Source: Martinezella lusitana (GTDB taxonomy: Bacteria; Pseudomonadota; Alphaproteobacteria; Rhizobiales; Rhizobiaceae). Taken from it: a stretch of 64,000 nucleotides of DNA. Under the pieces are notes generated by a model that saw only the letters and a list, made by a program, of their open reading frames with translations, made no database searches and had not been told where the DNA came from. The stretch is from assembly GCF_010668395.1 (NCBI RefSeq), contig NZ_WUEY01000012.1, positions 1 through 64,000 of the forward strand. Reading direction: 5' to 3'. The translations under genes were made by a program, and so were the position numbers. Positions 1 through 8,757 of the stretch are shown one piece after another. Positions within the stretch are counted from its first letter, which is position 1, and every line of letters starts with the position of its first letter.

Positions 1-241
1 CGTGTCGGACATCGTCGAGGCTGGCGTTCCTGAACAGGTTGGAACCGTCGCGCAACGTAGCGGCATCGATGCGCTGGCCGCGTTCGAGATGCGTAAGGAG
101 GAGTTGCGCAACACTCTCTCGACCCGCACAAGCTCGCCTCTTTCCCGGCCGTACTCTGTCGCTCTCACTCCATCGTTGACTTGGACCATGTCACGGACCA
201 TTTTGGGGGGTAAGATATCAGGATTCGAAGGAGTCCGCGCG

Positions 242-498
242 ATGCGCGTATCTGTCAGTGATGCCAAGGGGCACCTCACCGGACTGGTGAAGCGGACCGA
301 AGCCTGAGATGAGGTTATCCTAACCGTCACGGCCATGAGATTGTGGGTCTCGTCGCCGTGGCTGCAGCACCCGGCTCGAAGGGTCGGCGAACGTTGATGG
401 AGAGAGTTCGCGCCGCCGCAGTCGGCAAGGCGCTGCCGGGACCGGACGCGGCACATAGTCAGGACTTTCTCTATGGCGATGACGGTATGCCGGCATGA
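242..498 (+). pseudogene. Broken Phd/YefM-type antitoxin
   Basis: The ATG at 242 opens a Phd/YefM-like reading (MRVSVSDAKGHLTGLVKRTEA), which then meets TGA at 305 where the family normally has Gly. The family sequence DEVILT continues in the same frame. The HGHEIVGLVAV part is one frame over, best explained by loss of one C near 323-325 (acccgt to accgt). The shifted frame ends at 498 with SQDFLYGDDGMPA, typical of the antitoxin C-terminus that contacts the PIN toxin. The ATG of the toxin gene (495) overlaps this stop in an ATGA, the usual coupling. Family knowledge: Phd proteins neutralise a toxin and repress their own promoter. With a stop and a frameshift this copy should not make a full antitoxin. 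Confidence 0.8.
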
Positions 499-905
499 TC
501 GCGGTTGATATGTCGGCGCTTATGGCGATCGTGCTGGGCGAGCTTCAGGGCGAAGCGTGCATGACCGCTATCGAGGAGGCCAAGCAACTGCTGATTTCGG
601 CAGGCACCGTCGCCGAGGCGCTGATTGTCTCCGGTCGGCGCAATGTCGGTGAGGAGGTCGGGGCGTTGATTTCCGGCCTGGGCTTCGAGATCGTGTCGGT
701 AACGGCGGCTTCGGCCCGCCGGATTGCCGATGCTTATGGCAGATGGGGCAAAGGTATTCATCCGGCGTCTCCGAATTATGGCGATTGCTTCGCTTATGCC
801 ATTGCCACTGAGCACGATTGCCCATTGCTCTATGTGGGCGCAGATTTGTGCAAACTGACGTCCGCTCTGCATTACAGAGATAGTTCAGCCGAAGCGGCGG
901 TGTGA
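495..905 (+). pseudogene. vapC: VapC-type PIN-domain toxin, C-terminus frameshifted
   Basis: PIN-domain ribonuclease of the VapC family, reading MIAVDMSALMAIVLGE at the N-terminus (first acidic residue D5) and NYGDCFAYAIA (the late acidic site) near residue 95. Up to about residue 119 it looks normal. The usual ending TDVRSALQR followed by a stop lies in another frame at 854-883, so one A appears to be lost from an aaaa run at about 852. The protein as written instead runs on to 905 with an unrelated tail. The catalytic acidic residues are upstream of the lesion, so residual activity cannot be excluded, but the partner antitoxin is also broken. Confidence 0.75.
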
Positions 906-1232
906 AACCGCATGAGGTGTCGTAGCCGATCGACACATTAAGTCATTGCTTCGCAGAGACGACCAGCGGTCATTACAGGATGCTTATTCCATGCTCTATG
1001 TGGAAGTAATACTGTTACCAGTTCCTCGCTTCCTGATCCGACGAACGGGGATTAGCAGCATCGGCAATGTTCTGGATATTGTAGCCCGCGCCAGCGCTGA
1101 CCAACCCGATCACCCTCTCAGGCCATGACGGCGCCGCTCGAAACTGGATTATAATAATCCACTATTGCCAGAGGAACTTCTGCGTACTATTGGTGTCGCG
1201 ACGCGGACGAGGGCGCCGCTCGGGACCCCTTC
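906..1232. other. Intergenic region upstream of fecI
   Basis: No convincing gene between the toxin relic and the sigma-factor gene. A 60-codon open frame at 946-1128 shows no family resemblance I can name. The only clear structure is the AT-rich palindrome at 1146-1160, listed separately. Confidence 0.5.
1146..1160. promoter_or_regulatory. 15-bp palindrome containing a TATAAT box, upstream of fecI
   Basis: GGATTAT-A-ATAATCC is a perfect 7-1-7 inverted repeat in otherwise GC-rich DNA, 73 bp before the fecI ATG. It contains TATAAT (1150-1155), a consensus -10 hexamer, although no good -35 is visible at the right distance. A palindrome covering a -10 box is the usual geometry of a repressor operator, so an iron-responsive repressor (Fur, Irr or RirA class) is a reasonable inference. 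It does not match a textbook site of any of them. Confidence 0.45.
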
Positions 1233-1742
1233 ATGACAGACTACAACGATGAACTGTTGGCGATCTTTTCTAGTCATGAGACCCAACTGCGCCGCTATCT
1301 GCGCTCGAAAGCGGAATCCCGCGAAGATGTCGACGATTTGTTTCAGGAAGCGTGGATCAAACTCGCCAGGAACGGCGCGGCAGCCATTGCGGCTCCTATC
1401 CCCTATCTCATGCGCATTGCCCGCACCCTTGCGCTCGATCACGGCAGAGCGGAGCGCCGCCGGCTCGGGAAACGCGAAGTAGCCGATCTGCTGGCCGTTG
1501 CCGACCAGCAAGCGGGGCCCGAAAAGATCACCCAGGACCGCGATCAGCTTCGTTGCCTGATGGAAATCATCAACGAACTTCCGGCGCGCCAAAGGCGGAT
1601 GTTGACCGCCAGCCGGCTGCAGCAGCGTCCCCATGCCGAAATCGCCAAGGAATTCGACCTTTCGGTCCGTACCGTCGAGCTGGAAATCCGCAAGGCTTGC
1701 GACTATTGCCGTCGGCGGCTGGACGACAAGAACAGAATTTGA
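1233..1742 (+). CDS. fecI: FecI-like ECF sigma factor
   Basis: 169-aa ECF sigma-70 factor. Region 2 spans roughly residues 10-75, with the DLFQEAWIKLAR core-binding segment and the YLMRIARTLALDHGR stretch that reads the -10 region. Region 4 is about residues 105-160, with LPARQRRMLTASRLQQRPHAEIAKEFDLSVRTVELEIRKA forming the -35-binding helix-turn-helix. The start ATG is followed directly by the typical short N-terminus. It lies upstream of a FecR anti-sigma gene and an STN-bearing TonB receptor, the standard cell-surface signalling arrangement: ferric siderophore at the receptor signals through FecR to release this sigma factor, which transcribes the uptake genes. The palindrome at 1146-1160 may provide iron control. 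Confidence 0.93.
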   Translation: MTDYNDELLAIFSSHETQLRRYLRSKAESREDVDDLFQEAWIKLARNGAAAIAAPIPYLMRIARTLALDHGRAERRRLGKREVADLLAVADQQAGPEKITQDRDQLRCLMEIINELPARQRRMLTASRLQQRPHAEIAKEFDLSVRTVELEIRKACDYCRRRLDDKNRI

Positions 1743-1842
1743 CCGACCGGGCCGGCGCGGCCTTTCGACTTTTCAATTTTCAAGCGTTAATAGCACGGGA
1801 TGTGCGCGCATCCATGAATTCATTTTGGCAAGGGATCGGGAT

Positions 1843-2775
1843 TTGGACCAGGATATCGACGCTCTGAAAAAAGAAGCGACGACCTGGATCGTCCGGCTGA
1901 CATCCGGCGACGCGACGGTTGCGGATGCGAATGCTCTTAAGCGCTGGCGCGCGGAAAGCCCGGCACATGAAAGCGCGTTCCAGGACGCGGCGCAGACCTG
2001 GAACAGGCTTGGACCGGCGCTGGAAACGCAGTTAGCCAGGCCTCACACCGCCGTCACGAGACGGCGGTTTCTGGCTGCCGGTAGCCTTGCGGCTGGTTCC
2101 GCCGGAGCTGTATTCTGCCTGACGGAGCTTGGCTTCATTCCTTCGATGGGCATGCTGCTCGCCGACTATACGACCGCGATCGGCGAACAACGCACCATCC
2201 GCATGCCCGACGGGTCGACCGCGGCGCTCGATGGCGGCACGGCATTGTCTTTGCGCTTCTCGCAAACAGAGCGACAGGCAAGCCTTGTCGCGGGCGCTGC
2301 GGTCTTTGACGTCACGCATGATTCTGCGCGGCCGTTCGCCGTCTCGGCGGCAAACGGACGGACGATGGGTACGGATGCATCCTTTGCCGTCAGCCTCGCA
2401 ACGGACGAGGTCTCCGTGGAGTGTTTGCGCGGCCATGTCGGTGTCGAATGTCGTGGACGTGACGACCTGATCCAGGGAGAAGCCGTTAACTATTCGGTAG
2501 ACGGCCTGAGTGAAAAGACCAAGGCGGACATCGCAACCTCTGCGGCATGGCGCAATGGATTGCTGGTGTTCAAGAACCGTACGGTTGCGGACGTCGTCTC
2601 CGATCTCAACCGGCATCGCCGTGGCAAGATCATTATCGCCAACAGCTCGTTGCAGGCGAGACGCATCTCGGGTGTCTTCCACCTCGATCGGCCGGAAGAG
2701 GTCTTGTCGCACCTTGAGGCCACGCTGCGTGCACGGCGCGTCAGCCTGCCCGGCAGTGTTGTCGTGCTCCTTTAA
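1843..2775 (+). CDS. fecR: FecR-like anti-sigma factor / signal transducer
   Basis: About 310 aa if translation starts at TTG 1843, preceded by AGGGA at 1831. No ATG fits the homologous region, and the longer open frame overlaps fecI out of frame. The cytoplasmic N-terminus (DUF4880-like, residues 1-75, EATTWIVRLTSGD and LKRWRAESPAHESAF) binds the sigma factor. One membrane-spanning stretch (RRRFLAAGSLAAGSAGAVFCL) preceded by arginines follows. The periplasmic FecR domain has GEQRTIRMPDGSTAALDGGTAL and GTDASFAVS. The C-terminal STN-interacting part (WRNGLLVFKNRTVADVVSDLNRH) senses the loaded receptor. Only 100 bp separate it from fecI. Confidence 0.88.
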   Translation: MDQDIDALKKEATTWIVRLTSGDATVADANALKRWRAESPAHESAFQDAAQTWNRLGPALETQLARPHTAVTRRRFLAAGSLAAGSAGAVFCLTELGFIPSMGMLLADYTTAIGEQRTIRMPDGSTAALDGGTALSLRFSQTERQASLVAGAAVFDVTHDSARPFAVSAANGRTMGTDASFAVSLATDEVSVECLRGHVGVECRGRDDLIQGEAVNYSVDGLSEKTKADIATSAAWRNGLLVFKNRTVADVVSDLNRHRRGKIIIANSSLQARRISGVFHLDRPEEVLSHLEATLRARRVSLPGSVVVLL

Positions 2776-2894
2776 CATTATCCGCAAAAAATCCGCGAAA
2801 AAACCGAATTGAATTTCGGGTTCGCGATTTGTGATCGTTTTCTTCAATGGGTGCCGCGGGAGATTTGCGCGGCTGATCGCATTGAGGGCGTTAC

Positions 2895-5366
2895 ATGTTG
2901 CAGTTTACCTATTGGCTCGGTCGGGCGCGACTTTTCAATTGTTTTCATAGCCTTCCGGGCGGCACCGCCCTCGTAGCCGTTCTTGCGTCGACAACCATCG
3001 CCTGCGCGCAGACGACGACAAGCTACTCCATCGCCGCAGGCAGCCTCGACAGCGCATTGACCAGTTTCGGCGCCTCCAGCGGTATCCAGGTCCTCTACAA
3101 TGCGTCGATCACAAGCGGGCTGCGCACGGCCGGTGTCAAAGGCAAGCTCTCACCTCAAGCTGCGCTCACAAGGCTGCTGGCCGGTACGGGGCTGAGCTTC
3201 CGATTTACCGGCGCGACTAAAGTGACCATCAGCGCAGGTGCCGCCCCAGATGCGACTGGCACGACCGACGGAGCAACGGCGCTGGCGCCGATCACCGTCC
3301 ATGGAAGCGGCGACAGCACCGTTGGTTATGTGGCGACGCAGAGCGCCGCAGGAACAAAGACGAATACACCGATCATCGAGACGCCGCAGGCCATTTCCGT
3401 CGTCACGCGCAAGCAGATGGATGCCCAGGGCGCTCAAAGTGTTGCTCAGGCGCTCAGCTACAGTTCCGGCGTCGTCGCCGAGCAGCGCGGCGTCAATATG
3501 TCCGGTTTCGAATATTTGACCGGCCGGGGCTTCCAGATGGAAAAATATCTCGACGGCCTGCGCCTGCCCAACGTTGCCTACAACCTGCCATCCTATGAGC
3601 CCTATGATCTCGACCGCATCGAGATACTGCACGGGCCCGCCTCAGTGCTCTATGGACAGACCTATCCCGGCGGTCTCGTCAATCTCGTCAGCAAGAAGCC
3701 GACACAGGATGCTTTCGGCGAGGTGCAGGCGACTGTCGGCAGCCACAAATATGCCGGAACGGCCTTCGATTTCGGCGGCCCCGCGCCATCCACAGATGCA
3801 TTCCTCTATCGTCTGACCGGCACCTTCCGGAACAGCGACACCCAGGTCGACGACACCAAGGAACGCCGATTTTCCATTGCCCCGGCATTTACCTGGCAAC
3901 CCGATGCGGACACTACGCTGACAATGCTGTCCAGCTATCAGGATGATCCAGAGGCAGGCTATTATAATTTCGTGCCGGCGCTCGGCACCGTGCTTGCCAA
4001 TCCAAACGGCAGGATTTCCTCCTCACTCAACCCTGGAGAACCCGGATTTGATCGTCACTCACGCGAGGAATATAATGTCGGTTATCAGTTCGAGCACCGG
4101 TTCGATGATACATGGACGATACGCTCCAATCTTCGCTACACTCACCTCAAGGACGATCTTAAGAACGTCTTTGCCAACGGGTTTGCGGCCGATGGCCGGA
4201 CGCTTAACCGCTACTCCTTCTTCAATGACGAAAGTCTCGGCCAGCTTACGACTGACAATCAGGTCGAAGCCGATTTCGATACAGGAGCACTTTCGCACAA
4301 GGCGATCGTCGGCCTTGACTACCAGCGCGTCAATTACCGGGAACTCTACGGTTCGAACTTCTTCACCACTCCGGGCCTGGATGCCTATGACCCGAACTAT
4401 GGTGCTGATATCGCCAAGCCGGCTGCCACGGGAAGCGACGATGCCGTCATGAACCAGCTCGGCGCCTATGGCCAGGATCAGATCAGTTTCGAGAACTGGC
4501 GCTTCATGGTGTCAGGACGCCAGGACTGGACGAACTCCCGTGATTACGACCGGATCAACGATACGGACACCAGGCAATCCGATCGTGCCTTCACCTGGCG
4601 GGCGGGTCTCGTCTACCTCTTCGACAACGGCCTGGCGCCTTATGCCAGCTATGCGACCTCCTTCCAGCCGCAGATCGGCCAGAGCTATTCCGGGGCTGCG
4701 TTTAAACCGACCAAAGGCGAGCAATACGAAGTCGGCCTGAAATATCAGCCGACGGGCTTCAACAGCTTTGCGACCGTCTCCCTCTTCAACCTGACGCAAC
4801 AGAACGTCCTGACGGCCGATCCCATCCATGCCAACTTCAGCGTCCAGAGCGGCGAAATCCGCTCGCGCGGAGCCGAAATGGAACTGCATGCGAGCCTCAC
4901 CGACAATCTCGATCTCGTCGCCGCCTATACCTATCTGGACAATGTCGTGACGAAAGCCAACGAGACGGATTCGGCTTACAACATCGACGTCGGCAAGCAT
5001 CCGTCCGGAATCCCCAGCAATGCCGCGTCGCTATGGGGGAACTACACCTTCGACAACGGACCTCTCGCCGGCCTCAGCCTCGGCGGCGGCATACGCTATG
5101 TCGGTTGGACCTATGGCACCAACAACAACGTCTGGAGATTGAGCGGCTACGAAAACACGCCGTCCAAGGTGCCGAGCTACACCTTGTTCGACGCGTCGGT
5201 GAAGTATGATTTCGGCACCAGAAATCCGAAACTGCAGGGGCTTCAGCTGGCGGTGACGGGGCGCAATCTCTTCAACCGAAACTATGTCGCCTATTGCCAG
5301 AGCGCCGCCGCCTGCCAATACGGCACCGGCCGGACTGTACTGGCGACCTTGAGTTATCGCTGGTAA
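2895..5366 (+). CDS. TonB-dependent ferric-siderophore receptor with STN signalling domain
   Basis: 823-aa outer-membrane receptor. A Sec signal peptide ends near CAQ (residue 39). The STN domain (about 42-110, SYSIAAGSLDSALTSFGASSGIQVLYN) docks on FecR. The plug (about 145-260) starts ETPQAISVVTRKQMDAQGAQSVAQAL and contains RIEILHGPASVLYGQTYPGGLVNLVSKKP. The 22-strand barrel follows and ends in LATLSYRW, an aromatic-terminated beta-signal. It is closest in pattern to ferrichrome and hydroxamate receptors of the FhuA/FoxA/FpvA type. It lies between fecR and a binding-protein gene and is likely activated by the FecI factor encoded upstream. The siderophore cannot be told from sequence. Confidence 0.93.
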   Translation: MLQFTYWLGRARLFNCFHSLPGGTALVAVLASTTIACAQTTTSYSIAAGSLDSALTSFGASSGIQVLYNASITSGLRTAGVKGKLSPQAALTRLLAGTGLSFRFTGATKVTISAGAAPDATGTTDGATALAPITVHGSGDSTVGYVATQSAAGTKTNTPIIETPQAISVVTRKQMDAQGAQSVAQALSYSSGVVAEQRGVNMSGFEYLTGRGFQMEKYLDGLRLPNVAYNLPSYEPYDLDRIEILHGPASVLYGQTYPGGLVNLVSKKPTQDAFGEVQATVGSHKYAGTAFDFGGPAPSTDAFLYRLTGTFRNSDTQVDDTKERRFSIAPAFTWQPDADTTLTMLSSYQDDPEAGYYNFVPALGTVLANPNGRISSSLNPGEPGFDRHSREEYNVGYQFEHRFDDTWTIRSNLRYTHLKDDLKNVFANGFAADGRTLNRYSFFNDESLGQLTTDNQVEADFDTGALSHKAIVGLDYQRVNYRELYGSNFFTTPGLDAYDPNYGADIAKPAATGSDDAVMNQLGAYGQDQISFENWRFMVSGRQDWTNSRDYDRINDTDTRQSDRAFTWRAGLVYLFDNGLAPYASYATSFQPQIGQSYSGAAFKPTKGEQYEVGLKYQPTGFNSFATVSLFNLTQQNVLTADPIHANFSVQSGEIRSRGAEMELHASLTDNLDLVAAYTYLDNVVTKANETDSAYNIDVGKHPSGIPSNAASLWGNYTFDNGPLAGLSLGGGIRYVGWTYGTNNNVWRLSGYENTPSKVPSYTLFDASVKYDFGTRNPKLQGLQLAVTGRNLFNRNYVAYCQSAAACQYGTGRTVLATLSYRW

Positions 5367-5432
5367 GCCGCGTTGCACGCGGCCCCAGACCTGGAATGTG
5401 CACAAGCCGGAAAAGAGACCGGGCGTCGCGTC

Positions 5433-6302
5433 GTGGTAACCAGCCGGCGCAGCGTGCTGAAGCTTGCCGGTGCCGGAGCGCTCGCCTGCCTTTTCAACGG
5501 CGCTGGTCTCGCCGCAAGCCAGCGCGTCGTCGCACTCGACTGGGGCGCGGCGGAAACGATGATCGCCATGGCCAGTCCGCCAACGGGTCTGGCCGAGCGC
5601 GACGCCTACAACAAGGTTGTTGGCGATGCGCAATGCGCGCGGCCCGAAACAGTCGATGTCGGGCTGCGGCTGGCACCTAATGCCGAGGCGCTATACGCGC
5701 TCAAGCCAAGCCTGATCGTGATCAACTCGGCCCAAGCCTATATGCGCTCGTCACTCGAGCGCTTTGCCCCCGTACACACATTTACGATCTACGGGACCGA
5801 GGACGAGCCCCTTGCCATGGCGGAAGAGGCGACGTCGCTGCTGGGTAAGGCGATAGCCGCGCAGGAGCAGGCGGCCGAGCTCCGCAGAGCGACCGCAACC
5901 GTTCTCCAGCAGCTGCGCCTGTCCCTGGTAGGCAAGACAAAGCGGCCGGTCTTCGTCGTTCAACTGCAGGACGAACACCATGCGGCGGTCTTCGGCAAGG
6001 GTAGTCTTGTCCAGGGAGTTCTGGATCGGATCGGCATCAGCAACGCCTGGACGGGCAAGGCTGATTTCTGGGGACTGTCGGTCGTAGGGCTGGAAGCCTT
6101 CGCCGCCGTCCCCGAGGCAATCCTGGTTTATTTCGCCCTCCCCCAAGTCGATGTGGCCTCCATCAGATCTGGATTCTTCTGGCAAAACCTGCCGCAAGTC
6201 CGCGGCAAGCGAGCCATGTCGCTGCCGTCGCTATGGGCTTATGGCGGCCTACCCTCGGCAACGAGAATTGCCGCGGCGATCGCCGCGGCCGTCGACAGGT
6301 AA
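5433..6302 (+). CDS. Periplasmic ferric-siderophore binding protein (FhuD-like, Tat-exported)
   Basis: About 289 aa from GTG 5433. The open frame extends back to a TTG at 5373, but the extra residues carry no family signal. The N-terminus SRRSVLKLAGAGALACLF is a twin-arginine signal ending near GLAAS. The rest is a class III periplasmic binding fold: VVALDWGAAETMIAMASPP, a long connecting helix, then a C-lobe with GISNAWTGKADFWGLSVVGLEAFAAV. FhuD-type proteins carry ferric hydroxamates to the FhuB permease, whose gene begins five bases after this stop. Tat export of such proteins is common in rhizobia. Confidence 0.88.
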   Translation: MVTSRRSVLKLAGAGALACLFNGAGLAASQRVVALDWGAAETMIAMASPPTGLAERDAYNKVVGDAQCARPETVDVGLRLAPNAEALYALKPSLIVINSAQAYMRSSLERFAPVHTFTIYGTEDEPLAMAEEATSLLGKAIAAQEQAAELRRATATVLQQLRLSLVGKTKRPVFVVQLQDEHHAAVFGKGSLVQGVLDRIGISNAWTGKADFWGLSVVGLEAFAAVPEAILVYFALPQVDVASIRSGFFWQNLPQVRGKRAMSLPSLWAYGGLPSATRIAAAIAAAVDR

Positions 6303-6306
6303 ACGG

Positions 6307-8292
6307 ATGAAACAAACCCTTGCTCTGAAACGTCATATTCCAGCCCTTGGCCTCATCATGCTGGCGGCGGCGCTGTCGCTACGCGGGCTCGAACGGGAGC
6401 TGCCGCTTCCGCTGTGGCAGCGCGCGCTCACGCATCCCGACTTCACCGATCCTCGACAGCTCGTTGCCCTTTACAGCCAATTGCCGCGCGCGATCACGGC
6501 CATTCTTGCCGGCATGGCCCTCGCTCTTGCGGGCGCCGTATTTCAGCAGATCGCACGCAATCCATTGGCCGAACCAGCAACGCTCGGCACATCGGCGGGC
6601 GCTTATCTGGCGCTTGCGACCGGCACGGTCCTGTTTCCGGGCCTTTTCGGCGGCAGCCGTGAACTAACCGCTTTTGCCGGAGGCGCGGTTGCGACTTTGC
6701 TGGTCTTTGCCCTATCCTGGCGGCGCGCCCTCGCACCAGGGGCGTTGATCCTTGCCGGTCTCATCGTCAGCTTCATCTGCGGGTCTGTGAGCTCCGTGCT
6801 GCTGCTTTATGCCAATCCCTATGACCTTTCCCTTTATCTGTGGGGAGGCGGCTCGCTCAGCCAGAACGACTGGAGCACGGTCGTAACGCTTCTACCGCGT
6901 CTCGCCTGCTGCGCTGCAGCCCTAGGCGTGCTCGCTCGCCCGTTGACCCTGCTCGGGCTCGATGACGCGGCGGCACGCAGCATCGGCCTGCCCGTGGTCT
7001 GGACTCGGCTGGCGGGACTCGTGATCGCGGTCTATCTCTCCGTTTCCGTGGTCTGCACGGTCGGCGTCATAGGCTTCATCGGCCTGATCGCCCCTGCGAT
7101 GGCACGTTTCGCCGGCGCGAGGACACTGCGCCAACAGATCGTTTATGCACCCATGATCGGCGCCGGTCTGCTATGGTCGACGGATCAATGTCTTCTACTC
7201 GGTGCCGGCGGCGGACGCGAATGGCTCCCGACCGGAGCCGCGACCGCGCTGATCGGCGCGCCGGTTCTGCTTGCCATGCTTTTGCGCGGCTCGCTTCCGG
7301 CCGATCCACCAAGTTCAGGCATCAACATGACGGCGCGCAACAGGCGCCCTTGGGTAATCGTCCTCGGCGCGGTGGGCCTGCTGACGATAATGGCGATGAT
7401 CACGCTGAACCTGGGGAAAGGCATCGGCGGCTGGTACTGGGCAAGTCCAGAGCAGTTGGATGGCCTTGTTGCCTGGCGCGGTCCCCGTGCAACCGGCGCG
7501 GCGGCGGCGGGTGCGATGCTCGCACTTTCAGGCGCCATCCTCCAGCGCATCACGGGTAACGACCTAGCCAGTCCGGAAATCCTCGGTCTTGGCGGAGGGG
7601 CGACCTTGGCGCTTGTCATCCTTGCGCTTCTTGTTCCAGCTGCCGGAGCCGGCTGGCAGTTTGCCGCGATGTGCGGCGGCGCCGTCACGGTCACCGTGGC
7701 CCTTCTGGCGCTTGGACGCAGCACAAGCTTCAACTCGGATCGGTTTCTTATCAGCGGTGTCGCGATCGCGGCGCTAACAAACGCCATCGTGGTGGCCGCG
7801 CTTGCCACGGGGGCGCCGCCGTTACAGAACCTGAAACTATGGATGGCCGGTTCGACTGATCAGGTCAATGCCGGCCAGGCGCTGACAGGCCTTGCTCTGG
7901 CGCTTGCCTTCTTCGCCGTCGTGCCGCTGTTGCGGCGTTGGCTGGACCTCCTGCCGCTAGGGCATATGGCGGCACGGGCTGCGGGACTTCATGCGCAGCG
8001 GGCGCTGTTCACGCTGGTTCTCCTCGCTGCCGCACTGGCCGCAGCAGCCACGCTCATCGTCGGGCCGTTTGCTTTCGTCGGCCTCATGGCACCCCGGCTC
8101 GTCGTGCATTGGGGCATTCGGCAACCGACGGCGCAGCTCTTCGGCGCAGCAGCCATCGGTGCCGTCATCATGCTCGCCGCAGATTGGCTGAGCCGAACGT
8201 TGCTCTTCCCTTACGAGATGCCTGCCGGATTGACGGCTTCCCTGATCGGTGCGCCGTTTTTCATCTGGATATTGTGGGCACGAAAAAGCTGA
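6307..8292 (+). CDS. fhuB: Fused FhuB-type ferric-siderophore permease
   Basis: 661 aa from ATG 6307, close to the about 660 aa of FhuB, and made of two tandem FecCD permease halves. Half one has LPRAITAILAGMALALAGAVFQQIARNPLAEPATLG and a second signature VCTVGVIGFIGLIAPAMARF. Half two repeats it with RGPRATGAAAAGAMLALSGAILQRITGNDLASPEILG and VGPFAFVGLMAPRLV. About 18-20 hydrophobic segments are visible. The longer frame back to 6151 overlaps the binding-protein gene and is unlikely. No ATP-binding subunit gene follows, so a FhuC-like ATPase must be supplied from elsewhere. Confidence 0.92.
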   Translation: MKQTLALKRHIPALGLIMLAAALSLRGLERELPLPLWQRALTHPDFTDPRQLVALYSQLPRAITAILAGMALALAGAVFQQIARNPLAEPATLGTSAGAYLALATGTVLFPGLFGGSRELTAFAGGAVATLLVFALSWRRALAPGALILAGLIVSFICGSVSSVLLLYANPYDLSLYLWGGGSLSQNDWSTVVTLLPRLACCAAALGVLARPLTLLGLDDAAARSIGLPVVWTRLAGLVIAVYLSVSVVCTVGVIGFIGLIAPAMARFAGARTLRQQIVYAPMIGAGLLWSTDQCLLLGAGGGREWLPTGAATALIGAPVLLAMLLRGSLPADPPSSGINMTARNRRPWVIVLGAVGLLTIMAMITLNLGKGIGGWYWASPEQLDGLVAWRGPRATGAAAAGAMLALSGAILQRITGNDLASPEILGLGGGATLALVILALLVPAAGAGWQFAAMCGGAVTVTVALLALGRSTSFNSDRFLISGVAIAALTNAIVVAALATGAPPLQNLKLWMAGSTDQVNAGQALTGLALALAFFAVVPLLRRWLDLLPLGHMAARAAGLHAQRALFTLVLLAAALAAAATLIVGPFAFVGLMAPRLVVHWGIRQPTAQLFGAAAIGAVIMLAADWLSRTLLFPYEMPAGLTASLIGAPFFIWILWARKS

Positions 8293-8438
8293 CGCTTCGA
8301 GTTAGATACTTCATGGAATATCGTTGCCGGCAGTGCATCAGTTCCCCTGCCAATATGGAAATAAAGTCGTGCGCGCCAATAAACGCGATGTGAACACTAT
8401 CAGAGTGTCGCAATACTGATAGCTTCAAGAACAGATTT

Positions 8439-8459
8439 TTAAGGCGACTGACGCCTTAA
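8439..8459. terminator. Possible hairpin terminator after fhuB
   Basis: TTAAGGCG-ACTGA-CGCCTTAA forms an 8-bp stem with a 5-nt loop, about 150 bp past the fhuB stop. No clear T-tract follows on either strand, so intrinsic termination is uncertain. Confidence 0.3.
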
Positions 8460-8493
8460 TCCTCCCCGTTTTAACCGGGTTTGGCTGGAGAAA

Positions 8494-8690
8494 TCACGCA
8501 GCCATTTTCAGTTTCTGGGCGAATGTGACGCCGCCAATGCCCTTGTTGGGACGCTCATGGTTGCATGTCCAAAGCCACGCTGTGGCGATCTCCTGCACCT
8601 TCGTTATGCTGTCAAAAATATAAAGATGAAGCCGTTCATGCAACGTTTGGATTGGAGCGTTCGACATAGGCGTTGGGTGCTATCTAGCCA
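8494..8690 (-). pseudogene. IS3-family transposase (OrfB) C-terminal remnant
   Basis: Read on the minus strand, the segment gives NAYVERSNPN, then after a frameshift HERLHLYIFDSITKVQEIATAW and NHERPNKGIGGVTFAQKLKMAA, ending at TGA 8494-8496. This is the end of the DDE integrase-type transposase OrfB of the IS3 family (the NHERPN...GG block and the terminal QKLKMAA are typical). Only about 65 codons remain, with one frameshift, so it is a dead fragment. It borders the arabinoside operon on its left. Confidence 0.8.
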
Positions 8691-8715
8691 AATGTAACTT
8701 AGCGCAAAAATTCTT

Positions 8716-8733
8716 TGAGAAACCCTTTTCTCA
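8716..8733. promoter_or_regulatory. LacI-type operator O1
   Basis: TGAGAAACCCTTTTCTCA has 7-bp inverted arms (TGAGAAA / TTTCTCA) and the size of LacI/GalR operators. A near-copy lies exactly 42 bp downstream, start to start, about four helical turns, so both face the same side of the DNA. Confidence 0.65.
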
Positions 8734-8747
8734 TTCGGAAAACCTGC

Positions 8748-8753
8748 TATAAA
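8748..8753 (+). promoter_or_regulatory. Possible -10 box of the arabinoside operon
   Basis: TATAAA lies between the two operators. A start about 7 bp downstream would fall at operator O2 and about 28 bp before the lacI ATG at 8787. No convincing -35 hexamer is visible. Confidence 0.35.
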
Positions 8754-8757
8754 AGCA

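Noticed and set aside
1..241. Open frame from the window edge into the antitoxin start
   Set aside because: It only becomes meaningful at ATG 242; the upstream residues show no domain and the frame is probably promoter DNA.
471..872. Long minus-strand open frame across the toxin relic
   Set aside because: Antisense shadow of the PIN-domain frame; no family pattern and no ribosome site.
946..1128. 60-codon plus frame between the toxin relic and fecI
   Set aside because: No family resemblance, no ribosome site; treated as intergenic.
2790..2835. Terminator between fecR and the receptor (CCGAA...TTCGG)
   Set aside because: Only a 5-bp stem with a 6-nt loop and no T-tract; too weak to call.
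2032..2847. 271-codon minus-strand frame opposite fecR
   Set aside because: Arises from codon bias of fecR; the plus frame has all FecR landmarks.
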